Part shown: piece after piece, positions 28,723 through 37,876 of the stretch
How the letters are laid out: each line of letters starts with the position of its first letter
Numbering within the stretch: the first letter of the stretch is position 1
From: an uncultured Coriobacteriaceae bacterium
GTDB lineage: Bacteria > Actinomycetota > Coriobacteriia > Coriobacteriales > Coriobacteriaceae
Length of the DNA stretch: 64,000 nucleotides
Assembly: GCA_944321435.1 (NCBI GenBank)
Contig: CALULH010000005.1
Coordinates: 62,001-126,000 of the forward strand
Reading direction: 5' to 3'
Position numbers and translations under genes: made by a program
Notes under the pieces: model-generated
Seen by the model: only the letters and a program-made list of their open reading frames with translations
Told to the model about the DNA's origin: nothing
Database searches by the model: none

Positions 28723-31075
28723 ATGTACACCGTCGACACGCTGGCGCTTTACGATCTCACCGTCGAGCACCTGGCAAACCCGATCGGAATCGACTGCCTC
28801 CGGCCGCGCTTTGCCCGGAAGCTCGCGAGCGAACGGCCCGGGACCGACCAGGCGACCTACCGACTGCGGATCTTCTCGGACGGGCACCTGAGTGCATCGC
28901 GGCGCACGCTCGTGGCCGACACCGGCACGGTAGCGTCCAGCCAGAGCATCGAGGTGGAGGTGCCGGGATTCGAGGCGGAGCCGCAGACGGCCTACGCTTT
29001 CGAGATCACGGTAACCGACGCCTTCGGCAGGATCGCGCAGGGCGGCGGGCGCTTTGAGACGGGGCTCATGGGCACGGGGTTCGCGGGCGGCTGGGTGGAG
29101 CCCGTGCAAGAGCCAACCCCGGAGACCATGGGAACGGACGCCGGCGCGCATGCTGGCGCCGCACGGGATTGAAGCGCCTTCAAGCCCGCCCAGTACGTGC
29201 GCGTCCCCTTCACGGCCGCGCGCCCCGTGGCCGCGGCACGCGCCTATGTCACCGCCCACGGCATCTACGACCTCACCGTGAACGGAACGCGGCCCGACGA
29301 CCGCGTGCTCGCCCCCGAGCACACTCCCTACGGTGCCATCCAGCTCTACCAAACCTACGACATCACCGTCCTCGTCTCAGCCGGCGGCAACGCCCTGGGC
29401 GTGGTGCTCGCCGACGGCTGGTGGACCGGGCGCATCGGCACCACCGGGGACTCCTGCCAGTACGGCACTACGTTGGGACTGCTGCTGGACGTTGAGCTTG
29501 CCTACGTCGACGGCACCTGCGAGCACTTCTCGGCGGAGCACGGACGCTCGCACGAGGGGCCGGTGCGCCGCGCCGACCTCTTCGTGGGCGAGGCCTACGA
29601 CGCGCGGCGCGAGCTGGGAGCCTGGGACCGCCCCGGCTACGACGATGCCGCATGGCTTCCCGTGCGCCGCGTCCCAGCCGCCCCGGGGACGCTCATCGGC
29701 CAGGACTTCGAGCCCGTGCGCCCGTTTGAGCCCTTCTCGCCCGCCCGGATCCTCACCGCCCCCAACGGCGACACCGTCCTCGACGCCGGCCAGGTAGTGG
29801 CGGGCGTGGTGGAGATACGGCTCTCCTCGCGCGCGGGGCACGTCATCACGTTGGAGCACGGGGAGACGCTGGACGCCGACGGCAACTTCTTCAACGGCAT
29901 CCTGAACGACAACAAGGACCAGACGGACGTCTACACCACGCGCGACGGCTACCAGGAGCACCGCCCGCACTTCACCTACCACGGCTTCCGCTACGTGCGC
30001 ATATCCTGCTGGCCGGGCGACGTGGCGGTGTACGCGCCCACCATGTGCTTCCTGCGCGGGGCGCACGCGTTTCTGCGCTCCTGGCTGCGGAGCCTGCGCG
30101 CCGAGCAGCTGGCAACGGGCGCGGTGCCCATGATCGTGCCGTACCTCAAGGCGTACCGCACCTTCTTGAAGGACCAGCTGGGCAGCGACACGTCGAGCGG
30201 TTGGGGCGACGCCGTCATTCTCGCCCCGCTGGCCCTGTGGCGGGCCTACGGCGACAAGCGTGCGTTGGAGGAGAACTACCCCGCCATGCAGGCGTGGCTG
30301 GCCTACATAGAGCAGAGGGCCCGCACGCAGCACCCGGCGGGCTTCGAGGGCTGGTCGCCCGAGGAACGGGAACGCGACCGCTATCTTTGGAACACCGACT
30401 TCCATTTCGGCGACTGGCTCATCCCGAGCATCGTGCTGGGCAACCCCGACGCCAACGCCATGAACCTCACGGCCGAGCGCACCATGGGCGTCGTGGGGCC
30501 GGCTTTCTACGCCTTCACGGCCGAGAAGCTCGGCGAGGTCGCTGGGATCCTGGGGCGCGCCGACGATGCGGCCCGCTATGCCGCGCTGGCCGAGAAGGTC
30601 CGCGCCGCCTTCGCAAGCGCCTACGTGGGGGCGGACGGGCGCATTGAGCCCGAGTACCAGGGGATCTACGTGATCGCGCTGGCGCTGGGCCTGGTGCCCG
30701 AGGACGGCACGGCGAGCTCCTACAGCTACAACCATTACGCCTTCGGCTGCGTGGGCGATTGGCTGTACCGGCGCATCGGGGGGGCTTGCGGCCGTCGAGG
30801 CCGGTTGGAGGCGCTTCCGCGTGGAGCCGGCGCTTGATTGCGGGCTCGCGCGCGCAGCGGTGTCCGAGGAGACGCCGTACGAACGGGCGGCGGTTTCCTG
30901 GGAGATCGTCGGGACCCAGGGCGACGACGACCCGCAGTGCGGCTATCGGACGGCATTCGTGCAGGTGGACGTGCCGGCTAACACCCGCGCCGAGATTCGC
31001 CTGCCCGGCATGCCCGAGCAGACGGTCAAAAGCGGGCACCACGTCTTCCTCACGCGGACCGAGCGGCGGGCGTGA
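28723..31075 (+). pseudogene. alpha-L-rhamnosidase (GH78) pseudogene
   Basis: GH78-type sequence carrying several lesions. Translation from ATG 28723 (GGAAGG upstream) stops at an in-frame TGA (29170-29172); the same frame continues SAFKPAQYVRVPF, so Trp TGG to TGA is likely. Near 30020 the block ending FRYVRISCWPG joins directly to GDVAVYAPTMCFL. The family's usual ~65 residues with the catalytic DCPxRxER region are missing. A second gap is apparent at about 30710. A run of seven G (30778-30784) shifts the frame; removing one G restores GLAAVEAGWRRFRVEPALDC to the end. The barrel remnants (YLWNTDFHFGDWL, NHYAFGCVGDWLY) identify the family. Not functional. Confidence 0.88.
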
Positions 31076-31203
31076 GGCGCGGCGACGGCAGGCGAATCGC
31101 GGCGCGCATGTGCGCATCCATTGGATTCGTTTGCCAGATGCCGGGCAAACCCGTATACTAACGTGGTCGAGAGACAGGCCGACAATCGCGTGTCTGTCGC
31201 TGT

Positions 31204-31280
31204 CGGGGCGTGGCGCAGTTTGGTAGCGCGCCTGCTTTGGGAGCAGGATGTCGCAGGTTCAAGTCCTGTCGCCCCGACCA
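31204..31280 (+). tRNA. tRNA-Pro (anticodon UGG)
   Basis: 77 bases including encoded CCA. Acceptor stem CGGGGCG/CGCCCCG, anticodon loop TTTGGGA giving TGG, and T-loop GTTCAAGTC. It lies 8 bp upstream of tRNA-Gly, probably in one transcript. Confidence 0.97.
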
Positions 31281-31288
31281 TACGCTGT

Positions 31289-31362
31289 GCGGGCGTAGTT
31301 CATCGGTAGAACCTCAGCCTTCCAAGCTGATGAGGCGGGTTCGACTCCCGTCGCCCGCTCCA
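31289..31362 (+). tRNA. tRNA-Gly (anticodon UCC)
   Basis: 74 bases including CCA. Acceptor stem GCGGGCG/CGCCCGC, anticodon loop CTTCCAA giving TCC, and T-arm GCGGGTTCGACTCCCGT. Confidence 0.97.
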
Positions 31363-31370
31363 GAACCTTC

Positions 31371-31407
31371 AACGGCCCCGGCTGCCCCAGCGGCACCGGG
31401 GCCGTTT
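31371..31407 (+). terminator. tRNA operon terminator
   Basis: AACGGCCCCGG and CCGGGGCCGTT pair around a 14-base loop 9 bp past tRNA-Gly, followed by a short T run. The right arm can alternatively pair with ACGGCCCCG at 31413-31421. Confidence 0.65.
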
Positions 31408-31410
31408 GCC

Positions 31411-31440
31411 GTACGGCCCCGACGGGAGTCGAACCCCGCT
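31411..31440 (-). other. inverted tRNA T-arm fragment
   Basis: On the minus strand, GCGGGGTTCGACTCCCGTCG closely copies the T-arm of the neighbouring tRNA-Gly (shared run GTTCGACTCCCGTCG), but in inverse orientation and without the rest of a tRNA. It may be a rearrangement scar or a remnant of element integration at the tRNA. Confidence 0.55.
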
Positions 31441-31480
31441 GGGAGACGCCCCTTTCTACACGCATCATCCCCATGCAACC

Positions 31481-31606
31481 TTCTGCATGCATTTCTTATC
31501 GACCAAGTATTCTGCATGCATTCCGTATCGTCTAGGGGCGGTTTACGGGCCCCAGGCGATAAGGAATGCATGCAGAACTTGCTAGCGATAAGGAATGCAT
31601 GCGCAA
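31481..31606. repeat. 126-bp four-unit palindromic element, copy B
   Basis: Units at 31481 and 31510 (plus) and at 31556 and 31585 (inverted) share the core TGCATGCATTCC followed by KTATCGC-type tails. The spacing is the same as in copy A (719-844): 29-bp step, 24-bp centre, 126 bp total. The centre carries CTAGGGGC and GCCCCAG as inverted arms. It lies between the tRNA terminator and the 3' end of an XdhC-family gene, so like copy A it is downstream of a minus-strand gene. Confidence 0.85.
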
Positions 31607-31651
31607 TCGCAGGGCACGTACGCGATCGCTAGGGCACATGCGCAACCGCAA

Positions 31652-31671
31652 GGCGCTGCCGAAGCAGCGCC
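31652..31671 (-). terminator. UUCG-loop hairpin at XdhC-family gene end
   Basis: On the minus strand GGCGCTGC-TTCG-GCAGCGCC begins right after the TAG stop codon. The 8-bp stem with a C(UUCG)G loop is very stable. Only TTG follows, so it may protect the 3' end rather than terminate. Confidence 0.6.
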
Positions 31672-32787
31672 CTAGCGGCCCTGCGCCGGCACCTCGGGTC
31701 GCAGCGCGCCCCGGCGCACCGTTATGATCTCGGCCGCAATGGAGATGGCTATCTCGGCGGGGGTCTCATCGCCCAGCGGGATGCCCACGGGCATGTGCAG
31801 GCAGGCCAAGTCTGCCTCGGAGATGCCGGCCTCGGTTAGCGTGCGGCGGATGAACGCCGTCTTCTTGGCGCTGCCCAAGCAGCCCACGTAGCGAGGACGC
31901 GCCGCCATAACCTGCGTGAGCACCGCGGCGTCCGATCCGTGCGTGGGCGTGCAGCACACCACGTAGTCGCGCGGGGTGATGCGCACGTGCTCCCCCAGCT
32001 CCTCGAAAGGCGCGCAAACCACCTTCTCCGCCTGCGGGAAGAGTTCGGGGCGCGCCAGATCGGGCCGGCTGTCGAGCACCGTCACCGCAAAGCCGATCCC
32101 CGCGAGCACCGGCACCAAAGCCGCGCCCACGTGGCCGGCGCCGATAACGTAAGCGCGCCCCTCGGACGCCAGCGGCAGCGCGAACACGTTGCCCAGGAGC
32201 GCGGGCTCCGTAACGGACTCCGCCTGTCGGCGCACCTCCGCGGTGAAGGAATCCGAGGTCGCGGCAACGCCCACGGCCCCCTGCTCCGCACGGACCGCCT
32301 CGATGGCCGCGCGCGCCGCGGCGCACAAGGACAGCGGGTACTCCACGCGCTCCCCGCTCCCGTCGCGCACCAGCAACGCGGCGCAGGGGTCTTTCTCGTC
32401 CAAGTCCACCAAGCAGCAGCACGGGTCGCCCGCGCGCAGGCGCGCCGTCAGCTCGCGGAAGCCGTCCCGCGTCAAGGCGTCGACGTACAGCAGGCACACG
32501 CGCGCATCGCCGCCGCAGATCATGCCGGTATCGCTGCCCGCCCCGTCCATGGTGAACGAGCGCACGGCCGAAACGCCCTGCGCAAGGCAGCGCGCGGCCT
32601 CCTTGAGCACGAGGCGCTCGAGCGCCCCGCCGCCCACCGTGCCCGTTGCGCGGCCGTCCGCGTCAACCGCCAGGCACGCGCCCGGCTTGCGCGGCGATGA
32701 GCCGCGCGTCTCCACCAACAGGCAGAGCTCCACCCCCTGGCCGGAGTCAAGCGCCCCCAGCACCCGGCTTGCGATCTTCTCGTCCAT
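31672..32787 (-). CDS. XdhC/CoxI family molybdenum hydroxylase maturation protein
   Basis: Protein of 371 aa of the XdhC/CoxI family, which binds molybdenum cofactor and helps insert its sulfur (or selenium) ligand into xanthine dehydrogenases. The N-terminal domain has ETRGSSPRKPGACLAV and VGGGALE; the C-terminal Rossmann domain has YVIGAGHVGAAL and CLGSAKKTAFIRRTL. This family must not be confused with the iron-sulfur XdhC subunit. The ATG at 32787 has AAAGG upstream. It follows yqeB by 51 bp on the same strand, a pairing typical of selenium-dependent hydroxylase clusters. Confidence 0.9.
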   Translation of the reverse strand: MDEKIASRVLGALDSGQGVELCLLVETRGSSPRKPGACLAVDADGRATGTVGGGALERLVLKEAARCLAQGVSAVRSFTMDGAGSDTGMICGGDARVCLLYVDALTRDGFRELTARLRAGDPCCCLVDLDEKDPCAALLVRDGSGERVEYPLSLCAAARAAIEAVRAEQGAVGVAATSDSFTAEVRRQAESVTEPALLGNVFALPLASEGRAYVIGAGHVGAALVPVLAGIGFAVTVLDSRPDLARPELFPQAEKVVCAPFEELGEHVRITPRDYVVCCTPTHGSDAAVLTQVMAARPRYVGCLGSAKKTAFIRRTLTEAGISEADLACLHMPVGIPLGDETPAEIAISIAAEIITVRRGALRPEVPAQGR

Positions 32788-32838
32788 GAAAAGCACCTTT
32801 CACCCGCTCTGCGCCCCCTGATGGCGCCGCGACGCCCG

Positions 32839-33630
32839 TCAGCGAAGCGCGCCCGTCAGCGCAAGCAGGGCCTCCAGCACGCCGCCTCCGACGGCGCGCG
32901 CCTTATCGGACACGCTGAAGCAATGCGCGCGCACGCCGCGCGGGTCTATGTCTCCCGCCTTCATGCCCTTCTCGACCGGCACGCCCGGCGCGAGCAAGCC
33001 GCGCAACACGCCGTCGATCGTAGCCGGTAGGGGCACGCCCGCCACGTAAGCGCAGACATCGCCCGCGCGCACCGTCTCGCCGATCCGGCGCACCGGGTCA
33101 AAGGGGCCCGCCGCGGGCGCCCGCAGCACCCGCTCCGCCCCGTACCCGTCGATGACCCCGGGCACGCCCGTGTTGGGGATGGCCGACCCCTTCCAGATGA
33201 CGCGCCCCAGGTAATGGCCGCGCTTGGTCTCCACCACCGCATGGCAGTCGGCACCCGCCGTGAACCCGGGCCCCACCGCTATCACGGCGGGGGCGTCGGT
33301 GATGCGCGTGCCCAGGTTGCGCTTGGCGATAACGGCATCGACGAGCGCGTCGGGCCTGAGCGCGGCAACGCACCGCGCATCCGGGTCCACGAGCACGGCG
33401 ACCCGCCCCAGCTCGGCAATCACCCGCGCCTCGGCGGGCCCTTGGGCCAGGCGCGCGCGCACGCCCTCCACCTCGGTCTCTCCCAGGCGGATGGCCTCGG
33501 CAAACGCGACCGTACGCCGCACCACCGTGGGCCGCTCGATGTCGCACATCACCACCTGGCAGCCAGCCGCATGCAGCCGAACGGCAACGCCCGTCGCCAA
33601 GTCACCCGCACCGCGAATCACAACCAGCAT
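32839..33630 (-). CDS. yqeB: YqeB, selenium-dependent molybdenum hydroxylase system protein
   Basis: Protein of 263 aa of the EF2563/YqeB family, known from comparative genomics to accompany selenium-dependent molybdenum hydroxylases. It starts with a Rossmann-like loop MLVVIRGAGDLATGVAVRLH. Conserved blocks include VIAKRNLGTRI, VGPGFTAGADCHAVVETKRG and SIPNTGVPGVIDGYG-like (here GSAIPNTGVPGV). The ATG at 33630 follows GGGGGGAGAGG. Divergent yqeC begins 210 bp away. Together they suggest the xanthine dehydrogenases carry a labile selenium ligand. Confidence 0.9.
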   Translation of the reverse strand: MLVVIRGAGDLATGVAVRLHAAGCQVVMCDIERPTVVRRTVAFAEAIRLGETEVEGVRARLAQGPAEARVIAELGRVAVLVDPDARCVAALRPDALVDAVIAKRNLGTRITDAPAVIAVGPGFTAGADCHAVVETKRGHYLGRVIWKGSAIPNTGVPGVIDGYGAERVLRAPAAGPFDPVRRIGETVRAGDVCAYVAGVPLPATIDGVLRGLLAPGVPVEKGMKAGDIDPRGVRAHCFSVSDKARAVGGGVLEALLALTGALR

Positions 33631-33840
33631 GGCAGCCTCTCCCCCCATCCGACGGTTTGCCCCGATACGCCCATTCTCTCACGCCCGCGGCGGGGCAAGG
33701 CGAGAAATGCGCCGAGAAGCACGGCGGGAAGCGCGTGCGGCATGCGAGAATGGAGGCAGGCGGCGTACGCCCGCGGCGGCGCGCCCATGAGCCGCCGGCA
33801 CCTCCGCGCCCCTCCGTCCCCGCACAGGAAAAGAAGGCCC

Positions 33841-34647
33841 ATGGTAGAGAGGATCCCCTTCAACGCACTCCCCGCAGCGCTCGGGCTCGGCCCGGGCGTC
33901 ACCGCCGTCGTGGGAAGCGGCGGGAAGACCACGCTGATCGCCACGCTTGGCCGCATGCTCGCAGGCGCCGACGGATGCGCGGCAGACGGCGCGCAGGGAG
34001 GCGAAGGCCGCGCTGCCGGGCAGGGGCCCGCAAACGACCGGCCAGCCGCGCGCGCCGCCGCCGGCCGCGGCGGCGCGACGGTCGTTCTCGCCACCTCGAC
34101 GCGCATCCTCCCCTTCCCGGGAACCGTGCTCTACACCGGAAGCAGCGAGGAGGCGCTCCGCGCGCTGCTCGGAACGCACCGCGTCGTCTGCTGCGGGACG
34201 CCCGCCGAGCAGGGCAAGCTCGCCGCCTGCGCCCTCCCCTTCCGCGCGCTCGCCGCCTGCGCCGACTACGTGCTGGTGGAGGCCGACGGCTCGCACCGCC
34301 TTCCGCTCAAGGCCCACGCCCCGCACGAGCCGGCGGTTCCGCCCGAGGCAGCGCGCGTTCTGGCCGTGGTGGGCGCGTCGGGCTTCGGGCGGCCGGTTGG
34401 GGCGGTCGTGCACCGCCCGGAGCTCTTCTGCCGCCTTGCCGGCTGCTCCGCCGCCGACAAGGCAACCCCCGCGCGCGTGGCGCGGGGGCTCCTTGCCGAG
34501 TGCGCAGCCCAAGTCCCTGCGGCCGTGCTGGTGAACCAAGTGGACAACCCGGAGCTCCTTGCGCAGGCGGCCCTGCTCCAGCACGCGCTCGGCATGCCCG
34601 TCTTGGCCGCGAGTCTGCGGCAGCAGCGCCTCTGGCGCATCGGATGA
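33841..34647 (+). CDS. yqeC: YqeC, selenium cofactor biosynthesis protein
   Basis: Protein of 268 aa of the YqeC family. A P-loop-like motif is visible at GSGGKTTL (25-32), followed by a Gly/Ala-rich insert (about 45-80) that looks low-complexity. LVEADGSHRLPLKAHAPHEP is the family's conserved block, and VNQVDN resembles a nucleotide-base motif. It is predicted to act in making or loading the selenium-containing hydroxylase cofactor. The ATG at 33841 follows AGGAAAAGAAGG. It is divergent from yqeB and converges with the hydantoinase gene. Confidence 0.87.
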   Translation: MVERIPFNALPAALGLGPGVTAVVGSGGKTTLIATLGRMLAGADGCAADGAQGGEGRAAGQGPANDRPAARAAAGRGGATVVLATSTRILPFPGTVLYTGSSEEALRALLGTHRVVCCGTPAEQGKLAACALPFRALAACADYVLVEADGSHRLPLKAHAPHEPAVPPEAARVLAVVGASGFGRPVGAVVHRPELFCRLAGCSAADKATPARVARGLLAECAAQVPAAVLVNQVDNPELLAQAALLQHALGMPVLAASLRQQRLWRIG

Positions 34648-34689
34648 GGGCGCTCGGCCAGACGGCGGGCGCGGGGTGCCGGCCTTAAG

Positions 34690-36075
34690 CTAGCGCCCGC
34701 CGTGGCGCGGCACGTAGCGGCCGGCAACCGCGCCCGTCGGCTCGCCATCGCGCGCTGCGAGCCGGCCGTTCACGAACACCAGGCGCGCCCGCCCGTGCGC
34801 TTCGAGGCCCTCCCACGGCGTGTAGTCCACGGCCTGATGCTGGGTCGCCGCGCTGATCGTCCAGCGCGCGGACGGGTCCCACACGCAGACGTCGGCCGCG
34901 GCGCCCTCGGCAAGCCGGCCGCGCTCCGGCCACAGGCCGAAGGTGCGCGCCGGTCCCTCGGAGAGCAGGCGGCACAGCCCCTCGGGGCCGAGCTGCCCCT
35001 CGAAGACCGTGGCCGTCACGGCCGGACGGTGCTCGATGCCCGGGCCGCCGTTGGGGATCTTGGTGAAGTCGCCGCGCCCGCGGTCCTTCTGGCCGCGCAG
35101 GTTGAACGAGCAGTGGTCCGTCGCGATGGAGTCCACCTCGCCGGCGAGCACCGCCGCGCGCAGCGCGGCTACGTCCGATGGCTTGCGCAAGGGCGGGCTC
35201 ATCACGTACTTTGCGCCCGCAAAGCCGTCGTCGCCCGCCTCCAGGTAGCGCGTGTCGTCGAGCGAGAAGTACTGCGGGCAGGTCTCCACGTAGACACCGC
35301 GCTGCCCGCGCGCCCGCGCGGCGCGCACGGCGGCAAGCCCGAGCTCCGTGGACAGATGCACCACGTTGACGCGCGCGCCCGCGATCTGCGCCAGGTAGAG
35401 CAGGCGGGAAACGGCGTCCGCCTCGGCCTCGGCGGGACGGGAGAGCGGATGCCCCTCCGGCCCCGTGATGCCGGCGTTCAGCACGCGCCGCTGCAGCTCG
35501 TTCACCACGTCGCCGTTCTCGCAATGCACGCAGAGCACGGCGTCCAGGTCGCGGCAGACCTCCAGGCAGCGCAGCGTCTCGGCGTCCGAGAGGCGCAGGT
35601 GGTCGTAGGCCAGGTAGGTCTTGAAGCTCGATACGCCCGCCTCGCGCATGCGGCGCATCTGCTCGGCGGAGTCCTCGCCCCACTCGGAGATGGCCATGTG
35701 GAAGCCGTAGTTGGACGCGCAGCCCGCACCCGATGCCGCCCGCGCCTGCCACTCGGCCAGCGCCTCGTCCATCGTCACGCCGCGGTCGGCCGTGGCGTAG
35801 TCCACGATGCAGGTGGTCCCGCCGCAGGCCGCCGCGCGCGTCCCGGTCTCAAAGCTGTCGGCCGTCCAGTCCATGCCGGTCCAGCACTGCAGATGCGTGT
35901 GCGCGTCTATGAATCCGGGAAAGACCCAGCAGCCCGAGACGTCGTGCGCCTCGTCTCCCGGCTCGGGCTCGATCCCCTCGGGCGCCACGCGGACGATCTT
36001 GTCGCCCTCCAACGCAACGTCGGCGCGCACCGGACCCCGCGGGGTCACCGCAACGCCACCGGTCAACACGATCAT
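34690..36075 (-). CDS. hyuA: dihydropyrimidinase/hydantoinase (YgeZ/HyuA-like)
   Basis: Cyclic amidohydrolase of 461 aa. The metal-binding DAHTH has His59 and His61, the carbamylated lysine is expected in SSFKTYLAYD (Lys152), and further metal ligands are in VNVVHLST and DSIATDHCSF. Family role: reversible opening of hydantoin- or dihydropyrimidine-type rings. In the purine clusters of gut bacteria this enzyme is proposed to open a purine-derived ring. The ATG at 36075 has GAGAGGAG upstream, and mocA lies 40 bp away on the same strand. Confidence 0.9.
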   Translation of the reverse strand: MIVLTGGVAVTPRGPVRADVALEGDKIVRVAPEGIEPEPGDEAHDVSGCWVFPGFIDAHTHLQCWTGMDWTADSFETGTRAAACGGTTCIVDYATADRGVTMDEALAEWQARAASGAGCASNYGFHMAISEWGEDSAEQMRRMREAGVSSFKTYLAYDHLRLSDAETLRCLEVCRDLDAVLCVHCENGDVVNELQRRVLNAGITGPEGHPLSRPAEAEADAVSRLLYLAQIAGARVNVVHLSTELGLAAVRAARARGQRGVYVETCPQYFSLDDTRYLEAGDDGFAGAKYVMSPPLRKPSDVAALRAAVLAGEVDSIATDHCSFNLRGQKDRGRGDFTKIPNGGPGIEHRPAVTATVFEGQLGPEGLCRLLSEGPARTFGLWPERGRLAEGAAADVCVWDPSARWTISAATQHQAVDYTPWEGLEAHGRARLVFVNGRLAARDGEPTGAVAGRYVPRHGGR

Positions 36076-36115
36076 GGCTGCTCCTCTCGCCCGCGCAGCC
36101 CGCGCTGCGCAGCTG

Positions 36116-36724
36116 TCACTCCTTGCGGCCCGCCAGCACGCGCTCGGCGCACGCAAGATCCTCAGGCACGTCCACGTCCAAGAGCTCGTCGGGCCCCAGC
36201 GCCTCCACCAGCGCCACGCGCTCCTCGCCCGCAAGCACCGAGCGCCCGCCGTCCTGCCCATCGAGCGCCATCAGCGCGCCGAACAGGCGGCGCGGAAACA
36301 GCACCGGGCTCGCCGGGACCCCTTGCCAGGACAGGCGCACCGGCACCTCGGGCTGGGCGAGAAACGCGGTGCGGATGGCCCGGAAGCTCTCGGGGCGCAC
36401 AAGCGGCTGGTCCCCGGGCAGGAACAGGCATCCATCCCAACGCGCCGCCCCGTACAGAAGCCCGGCGCGCACCGAAGCGCTGCGCTCGGCGCCGCCGTGC
36501 AGCACGCAGGCCAAGCCGCGCGCCGCGCACGCCTCGGCCACTTGGGGCCAGCGCGTCGAGACCACGCACGCAAAGCCGCCCTCGAGCGCGGTGGGAACCG
36601 AGAGGGCCGTGCGCGCCACCAGCGGCTCGCCGTCGAGTGGAGCCAGGAGCTTGTTGCCCCCGCCGCCCGCCGCGGCAAAACGGCGCCCCGACCCGGAAGC
36701 CATTGTCACGCAGCCTATGAGCAC
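36116..36724 (-). CDS. mocA: molybdenum cofactor nucleotidyltransferase (MocA/YgfJ-like)
   Basis: Nucleotidyltransferase of 202 aa. The N-terminal signature is MASGSGRRFAAAGGGGNKLL, and LFLPGDQPLVRP provides the metal-binding block. Family members attach CMP (or a related nucleotide) to molybdopterin for hydroxylases; YgfJ homologues are linked to selenium-dependent enzymes. The GTG at 36724 is the start, with GGGAGGCG upstream. It sits in one transcription direction with the hydantoinase and carbamate kinase genes. Confidence 0.85.
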   Translation of the reverse strand: MLIGCVTMASGSGRRFAAAGGGGNKLLAPLDGEPLVARTALSVPTALEGGFACVVSTRWPQVAEACAARGLACVLHGGAERSASVRAGLLYGAARWDGCLFLPGDQPLVRPESFRAIRTAFLAQPEVPVRLSWQGVPASPVLFPRRLFGALMALDGQDGGRSVLAGEERVALVEALGPDELLDVDVPEDLACAERVLAGRKE

Positions 36725-36850
36725 GGGCGCCTCCCTTCCGCGGGCCTTCAGCCGGGCACCCTGCGCCCGGCGTGCGTTCCGGTCCCATTGTACCCGCCGG
36801 CCCGCCTCGACCCCGTCGGCGACCGGGGCCGTCGCAGCCCCCGCGCGGGC

Positions 36851-37792
36851 TCAGCGCGTGATGCGCGTGCCCGTCTTGCCGGCGATCCCGTCGCGGGCCT
36901 TCTCCAGAAGCGTGATGAGCGCCTCTCTCCCCTCGCCCGACTCCACAAACCGCGTGCAGGCCTCGACCTTGGGCTTCATCGAGCCCTCGCCGAACTCGCC
37001 GGCGGCGGCCAGCGCCCGGGCGCGGGGCGCAGTAAGCTCGTCCAGCCACTCCTCGTGCTCGGTCCCAAAGCCCACGGCCACTTTCTCCACCGCGGTGAGG
37101 ATGATGAGCGTGTCGGCACCCAGCTGCTCGGCGAGCTTCTCGGCCGCAAAGTCCTTGTCGATCACCGCCGCAGCGCCCTTGAGGTGAAAGCCCTCGGTGG
37201 GGAGCACGGGGATGCCGCCCCCGCCGCAGGCGATGACGATGTGCCCTGACTCGAACAGCGTGCGGATGGTGTCGATCTCCACGATGGCGCCGGGAAGCGG
37301 GCTCGCCACCACGCGGCGGTACCCCTTCTGCGGGTCGAACATGAAGTCGTACGCGCGCTCGTCGCGCAGCGCCCGGGCCTCCTGCTCGCTCATGAACGAG
37401 CCGATGGGTTTGGTGGGATGCGCGAAAGCCGGGTCGTCGGGGTCGACCTCCACCTGGGTGAGGACCGTGGCCACTCCTTTGTCTATGCCGCGGCGCAGCA
37501 TCTCCTCGCGCAAGGCGTTCTGCAGGTCGTAACCGATATAGCCCTGGCTCATAGCGCCGCAAACGGAAAGCGGGCAGGGAATATAGCGCTCGGGATCCGA
37601 GCGCGTGAGCTCGGTCATGGCGTTGGCGATCATGCCGACCTGCGGCCCGTTGCCGTGCACGATCACCACCTCCTTGCCCTCCTCGATGAGGTCGACGATG
37701 GCGCGCGCCGTGCGCTGCACGGCGACCATCTGCTCGGGCAGGTTGGATCCGAGGGCGTTGCCGCCCAGGGCGATGACGATACGCTGGGTCAT
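36851..37792 (-). CDS. arcC: carbamate kinase
   Basis: Enzyme of 313 aa converting carbamoyl phosphate and ADP to carbamate and ATP. Conserved blocks are IVIALGGNAL, VIVHGNGPQVGMI, VIACGGGGIPV and ILTAVEKVAV. The ATG at 37792 follows GAAAGGGGAG. Placed after ygeW, a carbamoyltransferase, it would harvest ATP from the carbamoyl phosphate formed in purine breakdown (equivalent to YqeA in Escherichia coli). Confidence 0.95.
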   Translation of the reverse strand: MTQRIVIALGGNALGSNLPEQMVAVQRTARAIVDLIEEGKEVVIVHGNGPQVGMIANAMTELTRSDPERYIPCPLSVCGAMSQGYIGYDLQNALREEMLRRGIDKGVATVLTQVEVDPDDPAFAHPTKPIGSFMSEQEARALRDERAYDFMFDPQKGYRRVVASPLPGAIVEIDTIRTLFESGHIVIACGGGGIPVLPTEGFHLKGAAAVIDKDFAAEKLAEQLGADTLIILTAVEKVAVGFGTEHEEWLDELTAPRARALAAAGEFGEGSMKPKVEACTRFVESGEGREALITLLEKARDGIAGKTGTRITR

Positions 37793-37876
37793 GGGGCTCC
37801 CCTTTCAGATGCGCGGCTGCTCGCCCCCATAGGTGCCTTGCGGGCCGACGGCCCTCCGCGCTTCGACGAGAACGAC

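Noticed and set aside
29170-29172. TGA as a selenocysteine codon in the rhamnosidase gene
   Set aside because: No SECIS-like hairpin was evident after it, GH78 enzymes do not use selenocysteine, and the gene has other lesions.
31481-31606. CRISPR array
   Set aside because: Regular 29-bp step suggested it, but there are only four units, two inverted, with 7-bp gaps and no spacers or cas genes.
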